Assembly (NCBI GenBank): GCA_021397845.1
Contig: CM038044.1
Span: 60,549,851-60,613,850, forward strand
Length of the DNA stretch: 64,000 nt
Source of the DNA: Areca catechu
Lineage: Eukaryota; Streptophyta; Magnoliopsida; Arecales; Arecaceae
Direction of reading: 5' to 3'
Part shown: positions 1 to 11,415 of the stretch, piece by piece
How positions within the stretch are numbered: position 1 is the stretch's first letter
Layout: every line of letters begins with the position of its first letter
Made by a program: the position numbers and the translations under genes
Notes under the pieces: model-generated
Database searches by the model: none
Told to the model about the DNA's origin: nothing
The model's input: the letters and a program-made list of their open reading frames with translations, nothing else

Positions 1-41
1 GTTTGACCAGGCCGGTAGGGTACTCCATTCCGGGTAGACAT
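1..41 (-). CDS. gag-like protein of CHR-1, N-terminal fragment
   Basis: The minus strand opens with ATG at 41 and reads MSTRNGVPYRPGQ to the window edge, matching the start of the CHR-3 gag-like protein (MSTRNGVPYQPGQ) with one change. Only 13 codons are visible. The ATG is chosen because the same Met-Ser-Thr-Arg start recurs in CHR-2 and CHR-3, with a close variant in CHR-4. Confidence 0.7.
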   Translation of the reverse strand, partial: MSTRNGVPYRPGQ

Positions 42-931
42 GATGATGCAAGCAAACACACCAAATGAGACTCGACTGAAACGACTACGGGCTAACTAGA
101 CCTAGAGCCCAAACTAGATGCCCAATCAGAGTGGCAAGCTAGCCTGTAGTAACTCGGGACTCAGCCAGGCAGGTGTAAGGGGAGTGTTAGGTCCCTAATT
201 GCCAATCCTAGACACCAATCAGTGATTGGCCAGGTAGGCGGACCAGCACACAAGCCCTTCGGGATGTAGTCCCTGAACCACCATTCTAGACACTGAGTAC
301 AAAGCACACATAGAGTAACTAGACAAACTGACTCAACACTAGCCTAGACCCGACTCATTGGTGTCCCTAGCCCACTAGGGCAAATTAAGTCTAATAAATT
401 TTAAACTTAGGCTTAGGATCGAATGAATGGGTGGTGGTTTTGGGCTAAGGAGAGGTTATCAACTCCTCCCCTTATCTTAGATGCTCAATTTCCCTTAAGA
501 TGAATTAGGAGATGATCACTCAAAAAAATTGAAATGCAGAAACACAGAAATATAGTTGCTATAATTTAACTGTCAGAAATTTCACGGAAACCAATAAATC
601 ATAGTAAAATTATATAAAATATTTTCAATTATACTGGTTCCAGCAAAATAAAAATTATACAATTTAGAGTTAACTGCAATGAAAAACAATTCCTGCAACA
701 GGATAGTTACAGACTGAAAATAGAATGCTTCCCCCGTTTACAATTCCTGCTACGAAGTTGTAACCCAGCAGATCCCCTACATGCCCTAGGAACACCCCGT
801 GGAATGGGAAGAGGAGGCTTGCACCTCACTTCGTTCCTAGGACCGGACGTCCTGGGGAGTCTACTTCGAGTAGACAAAGTAAAAAAGAGAGACACTCAAA
901 ACATGTAAGCAAGTCAGAAACCCTAGACAGG

Positions 932-943
932 GCTCTGATAACA
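932..943 (-). other. Primer-binding site of CHR-1 (initiator Met tRNA type)
   Basis: Four bases inside the LTR end, the minus strand reads TGTTATCAGAGC, one base off the usual plant initiator-methionine tRNA binding site TGGTATCAGAGC. The position fixes which LTR is the 5' one. Confidence 0.75.
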
Positions 944-947
944 AAAT

Positions 948-2619
948 TGATGCAGAACGAATGCTCTGATACCAAAAATGATGCAGAACAAAAGAGAGAC
1001 GATGCAATGCAAAAGTAAATTAAGACTAATTCTTTTTTTTATATATTTTCAGAAGTCGGCTTAGACTCAAAGGAAAGTTAAACTAAATTGAAAGAAACTA
1101 TGTAATAATTGAAAGCAAAATTTAAAGAAACTAGGTTATCAGAGTAATTCAGAAGTAAAGGATCGCTGGGGGTTTAGAAACTCCCAGACCTAGGGTTTCG
1201 CTCTGAATTTTCAATAGGACAGAAGTAAAGAGAAGAGAAGGGTTATAGACCAGGCAGTGATCTTCACAGAGTTTAGTGGAAGGACTCTCTTGAGCAGATT
1301 GTTGGATCCCCAGATTCAGATATCTTCGTAATGGATTCTCCAATACTGGCCCTTTGGCAGAGTTGGCTTCTTCTGAACTCAAGATCTGGGAAAGAAGAAG
1401 AACAAGTTATGAAACCAGATACTCAAGGAAGGATTTACCAGATAGTAGAACTTGAAAGCTGATGTTGCTGAAATCCTGATTCTCTTGGAATGTTGATCTG
1501 ACTTCCTCTGGGATTTGCTCTGTCTTCGAAGTAGCCGAACTGGACCTGGATGCTGGTGGTCAGCCTCTACTTGGAAGAGAGGGGCCGTGAGATGATGAGG
1601 TAGATTAGGGTTTGGATGATTGGTGGAATGAAGAAGATGATGGTGGCTAGGGTTTGAAATTGAAGTGGCTAACCTAGGGTTTTGGTAGGGTTTTGGGGTT
1701 GGAGATCTCACACCTCCTCAAGGTTCCTAGGGAACCCGGATTTACTCCCTCACGGAGCTTAACACCTGAATACAAGTGCGGAAGAGAGAAATACAAAGTT
1801 GCTCACACAGAAATTGATTTCATTCATCATTTGTTCTCTAAAACTTACAAGAGGGGTTTATTTTAAAGGTCTTTACAAGAGGTCAGGGTTTTACATCTTC
1901 CCATGTGGGACTAATAGGATGGATCTTCAAATTAGGCTTGTAGAATCAAATCCTTCTCATATGGCCGGCCAAGAGCTTCCATAAGTGCTGATTGGTGGCT
2001 CCAAATGGTAAGTAGGTGGCGCCTCCTAGCCTTGCTCTTCAAGAAAAATTTTTTTCCTTCCATGGCTCAACTCTTTTGGACACCTCCTTTTCTTTCTCCC
2101 CAAGTCATGGCTCTTCCCAACTTTGCTTTGATCTTTTTAGGCATGGATTGGGCGCCCACTTGAAGTGCTCCCCAAGAAATGCCTCTTTCCTCCTTTAGCT
2201 TGGCCTTTTAAGGTATATATTGGGCGCCTCCTTGATTTTGGCTTCAAGAAAAATTCTTGCTCTCTTGGGTGTGGGGACCAAGACACTGGGATGGAGATGT
2301 GGCACCCCCTGGACTCTGGGGTGTGGCTGGGAGTGTGGCGCCCACTTACTTGAGCCTGGAAGAAAAATGTGGCACCCTGGACCTTGACTTGAAAAAGGTG
2401 GCACCAAACTGGAGAAGACCTAGGCCACTACAAGGACTTGTACTGAGTCAACATGACTCAACAAAATTTAAATTACAGGGAAATACAGACTCAAGACTAA
2501 ATTGAGTTGACCAAGTCAACCCTTATTACAAAACCAGAAAACCCTAATTCTTCGGGCAAGGTCAATCAGAGATCCGGATGGAGCCCTGAAGTCTTCTTTT
2601 GAGTCTGGTGCCTGCACCA
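948..2619 (-). repeat. 5' LTR of CHR-1
   Basis: The LTR is 1672 bp. On the minus strand it begins TGGTGCAGGCACC and ends GCATCA, the same termini as the CHR-3 LTRs. Several short open frames on either strand inside it do not resemble proteins and are not annotated. Confidence 0.87.
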
Positions 2620-3055
2620 AACCTCCTGTCATAATCGGGAGTCTGCTTCGATGCTCTCTCCATCGGAGTGGAGTCTTTGGAGGAGGAGGAGGTTTGCCTA
2701 GGCTTTTTCCTTTTTGCGGGGAATCGGCAGACCTATGCAGTCTCAAAGTTTAGCCTTTGGGAGAGGGCCGAGAACGGGGGGAGGGATGCACAGAATCCTT
2801 CCATGGTGCTCTCCTTCTTCGGGATCGAGCGCTATGTCTAGAAACAGCCGGTCGGTTTGCCACCGGAAAGGCTCTGTCTTGGAACTCTTGAACCATGGTC
2901 GTTAGGTTGGCGACCTGGTTCATAAGAGCTTCAAACTACTGTGCTCCCACAATAACCATGGGAGGTGGAGCATCGTTCTCCTCCGGGGGTACACCCCCCT
3001 AAGATGGAGCACGACTCCAGCTTGTAGAAGCGATTGTGACTTTTCCTCTTGCCAT
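2620..3055 (-). pseudogene. gag remnant of GYP-C
   Basis: From the ATG at 3055 the minus strand reads MARGKVTIAS, then a Pro/Glu stretch, then a recognisable LMNQVANLTTMVQEFQ helix and an Arg/Ser-rich segment. This is the layout of the N-terminal part of Tat-type gag before the capsid domain. At least two in-frame stops occur in the first 45 codons, and the reading is cut by the CHR-1 insertion at 2620. It is dead. Confidence 0.6.
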
Positions 3056-3113
3056 CAAAGAACTTTTTTCTTCTCCTTGTCTGGGAGGGAGCTTAAGGAA
3101 TGTTAATGCGCCC

Positions 3114-3130
3114 CCTTACCTGGCACGCCA
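3114..3130 (-). other. Primer-binding site of GYP-C
   Basis: The minus strand reads TGGCGTGCCAGGTAAGG three bases inside the LTR end. GYP-B (55996-56012) and GYP-A (24074-24091) carry near-identical sites at the same spacing. I cannot name the tRNA with certainty. Confidence 0.65.
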
Positions 3131-3133
3131 ATC

Positions 3134-3898
3134 TATTGGCATGGAGTCCCTGAATCGGCTGGTCGGAGCCACTGCATCGCAGGACCGCTGCTTGGTTCAC
3201 CTGCAAAACAGGTCCCTTGCTGGAGTTGTTCCAGTGGAGGACACTCCGATGCCTAAGTCAGTGGTGGATTCCAGCCACAGAATGGGGAAGGTGTCGAGAA
3301 AGAATGGAAGAGAAAAGGCTCTTGGGGATTGAAGGTGTATGTATGCGAGATTGTTCGTGAACCTCTCGAGCTATCCTTCTTATCTATATTTAAAAGATGG
3401 CCTTTGGTCTGTGGCTCGTTCTTTTTCTTGTGATTATGGGGAGCCAATCTCTCCCATGATTGGCGATCGTGGGTTGTCAATGAGCAGTTCCGGCCAGATC
3501 GGAGGCGTGGCTACAGGAGTTGCACGCCATGATCATGGCATGATGAGTGTCGATTGCAACCGTTGGTTACAGTTTCCTTTCTGGAATAGATTGTGGTTCA
3601 AGCTTCGGATTTCCCCTTGCATGGGCCCAAGACTTGGTATTTCCCTGAGGCTGGAGATCATGTCTACGGTGGGGACCGAAGTACGTGTCTTCGGAAGTCG
3701 ATGAGTAGTTCAGACTTTGGCTAGGGCCGAAGGTGCTACCTGAAGGACTAGCCTCCGGATGTTGTAGTCCGGTGTGAAGCCTTAGGTTGCTTGCAGTTGG
3801 CCTGTCCTTCGCCTAGTCCGAAGTCCGTAGTCCGGAGAAAAGGGCTTCGATAAGTCGAACCGGAGTTTGGTTTGTAGCTGAACCAGGATATCCCAACA
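3134..3898 (-). repeat. 5' LTR of GYP-C
   Basis: On the minus strand it starts TGTTGGGATATCC and ends CAATA, so the usual terminal CA has become TA. Its end is set by the adjacent PBS and its start by the point where COP-1 LTR sequence resumes at 3899. Confidence 0.7.
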
Positions 3899-5057
3899 CT
3901 CATGATCGATCACTTCCTAGCCTTCACAATTTTCTCCATCTCTGCTATTTTTTCCTTTGTGGAAGCCCTGTTTAATGGTTTTGATTTCTGGGTTGCTGGC
4001 CGTATGAGGGAGCGAGAGAGGAGTTGCTGGCCGTTAGATGGCAGAGGGGAAGTAAGGGGGGCCATAGCGTTCGGCTACCTCTCCTTCCTAGTGGGCTTCA
4101 AGCCCTTCCTCGACCGGGCGCAGGGGGCCATGAAGAGATTGGAACAAAGCTATGGCCTTCACGAGATTTCTTAGCATATGTTTTTCCGGGTTTTATCTCC
4201 TTATCTCACGATGTCCTCCATGGCTTCACGGGTGTTCTCCGCCTGTCTTATATGCGGGGTTGTAGGCCATGAGGTGTGTGGGAGAAGGAGGAACAGGCCA
4301 TGCGATAAGTGATAGGATCAAAACTTGCGGTGGAAGAGGAAGAAACAGGGGATGATATAAGAGCGTGTGAGGGTGAAAAGAGAAGGATTAGAATAGAGAG
4401 CGATCTGCTTTTTGGGACAAATATCCGAGTGCAGCAGATTTGTGGAGGTCCCTTATTCTTTTCCCTGTTTTTATGTTTTTTGGTGTGTGCTCTTTGTGGA
4501 GTTTGGACGAACTTGGAGAAGACTGTCTATGAGGATTTGTTTGGTTTTTCCAGCTCCATATTTTTATGACCTGTCTTTGATTCCTGGAGGACTAGCATCC
4601 ATCCGGGAGTTGGATCCGTGAGAGCCCGCACGTGGATACTCTAGAGGGTGGACACTTGGACACCTCGAGAGATTGGATTGATCTCTTCTTCTTGTTGTTG
4701 TAGATCTTATGGAATCCATGTTCCAGATCTAATTTGTTATTGAAGGAGTTCAACTGGTTGCCTTGATTTGCTGCTAATATGTTCTGAAGACTGAGGGAGT
4801 CGGCTTCTTCCTACTTCGATCAGGTATATTATTTATTTTTGTTATCATGCATGCTTAGATCTAGCTATTATTATGTTATTTATAATTATTGCACTTGCCA
4901 TTACATGCCTGTGTATCTATTTCATGCATCATTTTATGTTATATCCTGTGCATAAATAGATTTTTCCATATGCATGTTTAAAAAGTTTAATTATGCAATA
5001 CCTACTCCCTAGTGTAGCATGCCTAGGGTAGGCATCCGATGTACTAGTTTTCCTTCA
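3899..5057 (+). repeat. COP-1 5' LTR, 3' part only
   Basis: This 1159-bp stretch matches 37201-38415 in the 3' LTR, including the run GATCGATCACTTCC at its start and CTAGTTTTCCT near its end. It ends in CA one base before the PBS. The first 1.5 kb of this LTR is missing because GYP-C inserted here; it should lie left of the window. Short open frames here (for example 3902-4174) are LTR sequence, not genes. Confidence 0.85.
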
Positions 5058-5058
5058 G

Positions 5059-5070
5059 TGGTATCAGAGC
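5059..5070 (+). other. COP-1 primer-binding site
   Basis: TGGTATCAGAGC, the 12-base complement of plant initiator-methionine tRNA, lies one base after the LTR end. It is a perfect match. Confidence 0.9.
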
Positions 5071-6537
5071 AACAGGTTCCTGTGTAGCACATCATGATTG
5101 CATGTATTGATGGATCTGTATCTAGATTAGGGATTACTTCTAGGAACCTAGTTGAGACCTTCACCATGGCCGTGTGTCCAGATTAATGAGGGTTTAAAAC
5201 CCCTAATTTTTATGGCACGAGGCGGTTCGTCTGTGTTGGCCTTTTCAAAAGGATCCTTAAAGGAAACCTATGGTTTTAAAAATATTTTAATCCTGATACA
5301 TGATTATACATTGGCATGTCTAAAATTGTTAAGGCTTGCAAAATTATAAATTGATATGATAGAACTAGATATGATGCATGAAAGATGTAAAAAAGTTTTA
5401 CATTAATTTAATTAAAAATATTTTAATTAAAAGTTGGCTTATAATCTAACAATTATGAATTGAAAGATTAATTAAATGACAAGCCAATTAGGGTTTATGA
5501 AACCTAATGTCATTTGAATAAGCCATCCAGGTTAATTGGGTTAGCTACCTGATTGGGTTCATTTATTGGGTTAGACCTAAAGTTAGTTGAATTGGACTTA
5601 AGAGAACTAATCAAATGTTGATTAAGGACATTCTCTTTAGTATCTATCTAATAGTTAGATGGGTTAGTCCATTCTTCTAAAATGGATCTAATTAGTGGCT
5701 CTGTGATAAGCCCGAGTTCTTATGCTGGTCTAATCGAGTCTGGTAAATTGATAGGTGTCTAGGCAGGTTTGGCATTTTTGATCATGGTTGCATGAGGCTA
5801 CCTCTTTCCTGGCCAACTTGGTTAGTATCTAGGAAAGATGGTTAATGGCAGATACTCACCCATGATCTCACCTACCTAGCCAATCCGATCAACCAGAACT
5901 GATTAGAAGAGCTTATTGATTCGAGTTAACCCATGTCACCCAAGTTGATCAGCCTGTCTGATATTTAGGTGCCCATGGACCAACTTGTTAAATTTAATTT
6001 AACCCTCTTGAGAATTGATTTGATTAGTGGGAGGTTGATCCATGTTCTTCTCTCTATTCTTCTTTTATAATTTAATTAAAATCCTCTAAAATTATTAGGT
6101 CCTGAAAAGGACTAAGTCAATGAGTTGATGGTGTCTTAGCCTCCCATTGAGTGGGTTAGTAATGAGTCCTTTAGCTTGGTGTACATCGGCAGTTCCATAG
6201 AGCGGGTGTGCATCCGGTTACTAGGATTACTCTCCCATAGATGATGGTTCAATACAACCTTCTTAATGGTGATCAGGTGAGCCGGCCATAGTCGGGCTTG
6301 GTCATTCGTTAGCTGGAAGCATCGGATTTGTCATATTAATGGTTGGACCTAACCAGAGACTAATAATAGGAGGCCCCAAGGCTGATTGAGGGTTTTGTGG
6401 GGCAAAATTTACTACTGGAAGTTGCTTAGGAAAGCAATTGGTTAGAGAACCTACCTTTAGGTGCGTATGGATGAGTCGGCCATAGACGGGCTCATACGTG
6501 GTCTATTGGATTTCAATACCCACTATGAAATGATGAG
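5071..6537 (+). other. COP-1 leader (non-coding), left part
   Basis: About 1.47 kb between PBS and the CHR-2 insertion is AT-rich, with no convincing reading frame. Parts (for example the GCCTCCCA motif near 6135) recur in reverse complement in the COP-2 leader at 57510-58696, confirming it as untranslated leader of the same family. Confidence 0.7.
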
Positions 6538-7988
6538 TGATGCGGGACTAATATGCATGCAATTCTTTTTGTATGTTTTATATGTGGGGTTAGGTGATTA
6601 ATTCCCGAATTTCAGATCAAAATTAGTTGTAGGGAATTTTGTATGAATTTTAGAAGCCAAGCATGCAGATTAGAACCTAGAAAAGTACTGAAGAATGATC
6701 GCCGGGGCTGAGAAGCCTCGGTTAGGGTAAGTTCTCCTATAATATAAAGACTGGAGGTAGAGGGGGTGTACCTGACAACGTCTGAAGTGCCCAGTGAAGA
6801 TCGCAGCGAAGGGATCTCTTGTTCCTCAATGGATGCAGCTTGGAAAACCGAGCCAAAGACCTGCGGATACCCAGCTTTCTACTCGGTGGTCCGATTGAGG
6901 CTTGGCTGGAGTCATTGGATTTGTAGAAACTCAGGGACCTGCAAACGATGTGTCAAGGGTTAGAAAACTCAAAGGAAATCAAGAAAACAATAGAAAATAG
7001 CAAAGAGAAGAAAGTTTTGGAGGGGGCTGGAAGGATGGTTGGCGGCAGGAAGATGGTTGCAAACACCGAGAAGAAGAACTCTTAAACTCCTTTATGCACA
7101 TGCAGGGTAATCACACAAAGCAATATAAGAACTCAAGGTTTATTTCATATCAAAAATCAAGCTTCATACAAGAGGCTAGGGTCCTTTAAATATACCCTTA
7201 ACCTTGGGTTCCAAGTAAGGGCACATTAGTCTTTACATAAGAATCCTTTTCCCTCTCAAATCCTAGCTAGAAAATAAGGAAACATTAGGTAGAAAAATCT
7301 CTAAAAATTCTCTTGACATGGCCAACACTCCAAAGATGCCTAGGAGAACATGTTGGGCTTCTAAGAACAGCAAGAGGCCAGCCCAAAGGGGCTCGGGCGC
7401 ATGGATTTGGGCCTCTAGAAGCTGGGGTGGCCTGGTAGCCATGTAGCAGGAATATTCCTTGGTATCTTGCTTCTTAGGAGCTTGGGCTTGGTGCTTGGGC
7501 TTGATTTCTAGGGCTAGGATGTAGATGGACCTCTAAAATTATAGATGCCTTGGTCTATGAATATACTTTGGCATCTAGAAGGGAATCTGGGCATCTGGAG
7601 GGCATCTGCAAGGAATCAGGGTTTCTAATTTTCCTCTTGGAGTCTTCAAATCTTCAAGCTGGGTTGGACTTGGGCTAAACTTCCATGTCTTTAATTTGGT
7701 TGGACTTGGTCTTCACTTGTATGATGTGGTCTTGAGTCTTCAATATGCTTGGACAGGACTCAAAAAAATAAAATTAGCTCAACATGAGCTGACTAGCATT
7801 GGACTGAACTAGCTCAACATGAGCTGACTAGTACAGAACTGAAATAACAACTCAAAAGACTCAAATAACAACTAAAATGGACTCAGATGGGCTAAGCACT
7901 TATTACAAATGGACTCATAAATTATTGATCAATTCACAGAGGGTTGAAAAGCCTCTGTCTTATTCTGGTGCCTCCGGTGTCCCCACCA
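6538..7988 (-). repeat. CHR-2 3' LTR
   Basis: On the plus strand it runs TGATGCGGGACTAAT to GTCCCCACCA, so the LTR begins TGGTGGGGACACC in element orientation. It matches 11416-12867 along its whole length with many scattered substitutions, visibly more than between the CHR-3 LTRs. Confidence 0.9.
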
Positions 7989-8440
7989 ATTCTCCCGGGG
8001 TTGGAGGAACTCGACCCTGTCGAGTGAAGATCAGACTGGCTCACATATCTCCTGAGAAGGTCTGGGTTGAGGCATTGCAAGTCCTCTCGAGAAATCCATG
8101 AATCGTCCGACTCTGGCTGGCCTTGCTATCGGACCAGGAAGCGTTGATAGTCATGGCACCGGGTCATGATGGCTTGATCGTCCAAGATACGCTCGATCCG
8201 TTCTCCTCACTCAGGCCAATTTGTTAGTGGACACTCTGGGTTAGGGTCACAATGAAAATGAATAGATCCAAAGGCCTCACTAGGTATCACTGCCGGTTCC
8301 CTATACTCAACCATTTCTATAATATTGAAAGTAGAACTAATGCCCAAATTCGAAGGCAAATCTAACACCTAGGCATTTGATCCAACCTTCTCTATCACTT
8401 TAAAAGGTCTGGCTCTACGAGCATGAAGCTTCTTTTAGGC
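7989..8440 (-). pseudogene. CHR-2 integrase C-terminus and chromodomain remnant
   Basis: Read on the minus strand, this region carries the GPY/F-type module (RLRPKR, then KVIEKVGSNA, NLGISSTFNI, VEYREPAVIPSE), followed by a chromodomain (RILDDQAIM, YQRFLVR, DDSWISRE) running up to the LTR. These match the CHR-3 protein at 33500-34000 motif by motif. Several in-frame stops and shifts interrupt it, for instance a stop after YQRFLVR, so it is a pseudogene. Chromodomains bind methylated histone tails and steer integration. Confidence 0.75.
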
Positions 8441-8651
8441 CTAAGCCTAACCAAGATAGAATCCACTACATCAAATTCTTTGGTCCATCTTCAGGATTTA
8501 GCTAGTTGTTTCAAAATTAGTGCAGGTGGTGAACATGCTGGGCACATGCAAACTCCTAACAAGATGATGCAAAGGACTCAAACCTACACCTAACAAACTC
8601 GACTCTGCATTTCTATGGAAGGAAATTTTATTGAACTCTTTAGAACTAAAC

Positions 8652-10536
8652 CTAAGAGATTATAGGTTCTCTAGGTTTGATCCTAGCTTGACATGCACAT
8701 GAAAATTTACAGTGAACTCCTAGCAAATTCCAAAGAGTATGCCAGAAGTAAGATGCAAACCTAACATGCATGATGAATGCATACAGTATGCTAATCTCAT
8801 CAGCTAAATGCAATCTAATGATCCTAGAAATGCTGGAGGTATCTGGAAAGGGCAGAAAATAGGAAGTGGATTCAAAATTAGTCTGGTAGGGTAGGGAAAA
8901 AGGTTCAAGGTTAGTTGGATAAAGTAAGATAAAAGAAGGGGCATCATGGACTAATCCTAGACTAATGAGGCTAACCTTAGGGGATTGCGGTATATCTATG
9001 GGGTCTACATAATGGAAGGATGGGTTATTAATCTCAGGAAAGAGGTCCTTAATAGGGACTATAGGAGGAGGCTCATCCTGAGGGTACTGATTCAAAGAGA
9101 TCATGTCCTTAATAAATTCTTCAGGTTCTTGTATTTTAGGACTAGACTCTATAATTTGGCTCTCTTCTATGGTTTCCTCAGGTAGGGCTCTAGCAACAGT
9201 ACCTAGGTTCTCTTCCTCTATTTGTTCTTCCACTATAGCTTTAGGTTGGATGTGGTCAAGGCCAACTAGCTCTGGGTTGGTTTCTACTTGGGTATCTATT
9301 GGGTCAGCTAATTCGGAATCTACTAAAGGTGTCTCCTCTTCTCCATCATACTCATCCACTAAGCTCGCATCAGCTTCATACACTTCTACATTAATGTAAG
9401 CCTTGTGAATCTTAGGGATGGTTGGAGAAGATCGGCTAGCGGGAAATTGGTTAGGTTCTGGTCTCTGATTATGGGTACTACTCCTAGTAGGTTCAGGTTG
9501 TATAAGGGGTAGTGGCTCACTACCGAGTTCATATTTAGGGATACTAATCCTATGGGATTCAAGTTGACTAGGGGAAGCATGACTTGTACTAGGCTGATAC
9601 CTAGGGGTTATGGGCTCTCTGGGCCCATAGGATTTAGGTTCAGCTCTATGGGCCTTGGGTCTACTGGGCTTATAGGGTGTGGATGCATAGGATCTATGAT
9701 CATGGGATCTAGAGTCATAGGATCTAGGTTCATAGGTTCTGGATTCATAGGTTCTAGGTTCATAGGATTTGGAGTCATAAGATCTATAGGTTGTAGGTAT
9801 ACTAGGCTTATAGGATGTGGGTAAATAAGATCTATCTTCCTGGTCTACAAAATCCTAATTGGTCATTCTAGGACTAACCTTAGGGATTGGGTCATGACAA
9901 TGGGCTCTCCTAGGTTCAGCCTCAAGGTATGGATCAGGGTTTGGGGTCCTCCTAGGTTCAATATCATAGTATGGGTCATGACGATGGGCTCTCCTAGGTT
10001 CAACCTCACGGTAGGGATCAGGTTTGGGGTCCTCCTAGATTCAGGATCATAGTATGGGTCATGATGATGGGCTCTCCTAGGTTCAACCTCATGGTAGGGA
10101 TCAGGTTTGGGATCCTCCTATGTTCAGTATCATAGTATGGGTCATGATGATGGGCTCTCCTAGGTTCAACCTCACGGTAGGGATCAGGGTTTGGGGTCCT
10201 CCTAGGTTCAGCATCATAGTATGGGTCATGATGATGGGCTCTCCTAGGTTCAACCTCATGGTAGGGATCAGGGTTTGGGGTCCTATGGGTTTTCTCTAGG
10301 GTCCCTATCCTATTCTCCGTCTGGTCAAACTTATTGGCTAAGGTTTCAAGTCTATTATTGGTTCGGGTAGTAGACTGATTCAATTGAGTCATCTGGGTAG
10401 TTAACTGGGTAGTCATCTGGGCCATGGATTGGGTTAGCTGCTCAGCAAAGGCTTTCATCTGGGCTTCTAGCTTATCCATGGATTCAGACAAAAGTGGAGA
10501 TGGTGGATGATATGAAACCCCTGATCTAGTGCTCAT
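8652..10536 (-). pseudogene. CHR-2 gag-like gene with unknown C-terminal region
   Basis: The start is ATG at 10536 (MSTRSGVSYHPPS), shared with sister elements. An N-terminal Gln/Thr-rich helix is followed by an Arg-Pro-Tyr repeat region (28-residue units, coding array 9900-10290) and shorter Tyr-Glu-Pro-Arg repeats (9700-9790). The last 243 residues (8652-9383) are acidic and end in FASYFWHTLWNLLG, a motif also present in CHR-3. I see no canonical capsid domain and no intact zinc knuckle. Two 1-bp losses in the 84-bp array shift the frame. The function of the C-terminal region is unknown. Confidence 0.6.
9900..10290 (-). repeat. 84-bp tandem repeat inside CHR-2 gag
   Basis: About five units start near 9902, 9986, 10069, 10152 and 10236. 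The 84-bp unit encodes 28 residues of the form PNPDPYREVEPRR followed by AHHHDPYYDAEPR. Two units are 83 bp because a GGG run has become GG, which breaks the frame. Confidence 0.85.
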
Positions 10537-11401
10537 GCAAGACTCGATCAAATCGACTACAGCTAACTAGACCTAGAGTCCAAAACTAAGGGCTCAATCA
10601 GGGTGGCAAACTAGCATATAGTAACCCTGTACTCAGCCAAGCAGGTGTAAGGGGAGTGTTAGGTCCCTGATTGCCAATCCTAGACACCAATCAGAGATTG
10701 GCCAGGTAGGCATACCATTACACAAGCCCTTCAGGATTGAATCCCTAAACCACTGTTCTAGACACCGAGCACAAAGCACACACAGGTTAGCTTGACACAA
10801 TGATCTGACACTTAGCTCGGACCAGACCAGTTGGTGTCCCTAGCCCACTGGGCAAATTAAGTCTAATCGATTTTAGTTTAGGCTTGGGACCGAATGCGAG
10901 GGAAGTGTAGTTTTGGGCTAAGGAGAGGTGATCAAATCCTCCCCCCATCTGACATAGCAAGAGTGCCCTTAAAAGTAGATTATGCAATGATGGCAGGCAA
11001 ATGATGCAAATTAGGGTTAGATGTTTTTGATATTTTTGAAGAATATATATATTTTTTTTATTTTGGTATTTTCTTAAATAGAAGAAAACTTGCAAATTAT
11101 GGCCTAATATGCAAGAAATATACTAAAATTAAAAGATATGCAAAAGATGCTAAACAAAACCCTAAAACTTCCAAACTTGTCTTGCTGAAAAAATAGAGCC
11201 AAAAATTTGTAGGCTGTATTTTGACTTGAAGAAAATTCACAGGCTGAAATAAAATCTGAAAAAATTCTGAAAATTATTGTGAATTATGATGAATCCAGAA
11301 AAACAAATTTCCAAATCTTTAGAGTTTTTATCAGGGAGAAATAATTTAAATAATAGAGCATATATGGATTGAAAAATTGCAGAAAACAAGTCCTAATCTT
11401 A
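10537..11401 (-). other. CHR-2 leader (non-coding)
   Basis: This is untranslated leader between PBS and gag. Its blocks, such as the run around 10620-10760, recur in reverse complement in the leaders of CHR-3 (31080-31440) and CHR-4 (41030-41390). No protein is supported. Confidence 0.65.
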
Positions 11402-11413
11402 GCTCTGATACCA
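11402..11413 (-). other. CHR-2 primer-binding site
   Basis: The minus strand reads TGGTATCAGAGC two bases inside the LTR, a perfect initiator-methionine tRNA site. It defines 11416-12867 as the 5' LTR. Confidence 0.88.
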
Positions 11414-11415
11414 AA

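Larger units (their letters stand above)
1..2619 (-). mobile_element. CHR-1: chromovirus-type Ty3/Gypsy element, 5' portion, cut by window edge
   Basis: This is the 5' end of an LTR retrotransposon on the minus strand: LTR (948-2619), primer-binding site, about 890 bp of leader, and the first codons of gag at the window edge. The whole stretch is the reverse complement, with scattered changes, of the LTR, leader and gag start of CHR-3 (28809-31490), so the two belong to one family. It sits in GYP-C; the five bases after its end (2620-2624, AACCT) would be the target duplication, but the other end lies outside the window. Confidence 0.88.
2620..3898 (-). mobile_element. GYP-C: Tat-type Ty3/Gypsy element, 5' fragment
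   Basis: This minus-strand fragment has a 765-bp LTR (3134-3898), a primer-binding site and the beginning of gag, and is then interrupted by CHR-1. The PBS motif TGGCGTGCCAGG is the one used by GYP-A and GYP-B, which places it in the same broad Tat group, although its LTR is half as long. It is inserted in the COP-1 5' LTR. The five bases at 3899-3903 (CTCAT) correspond to CTCAC at the equivalent place in the COP-1 3' LTR (about 37200). Confidence 0.75.

Noticed and set aside
1149..1711. Small proteins on the minus strand in the CHR-1 LTR
   Set aside because: They lie wholly inside an LTR, and the equivalent frames are interrupted in the CHR-3 LTR copies.
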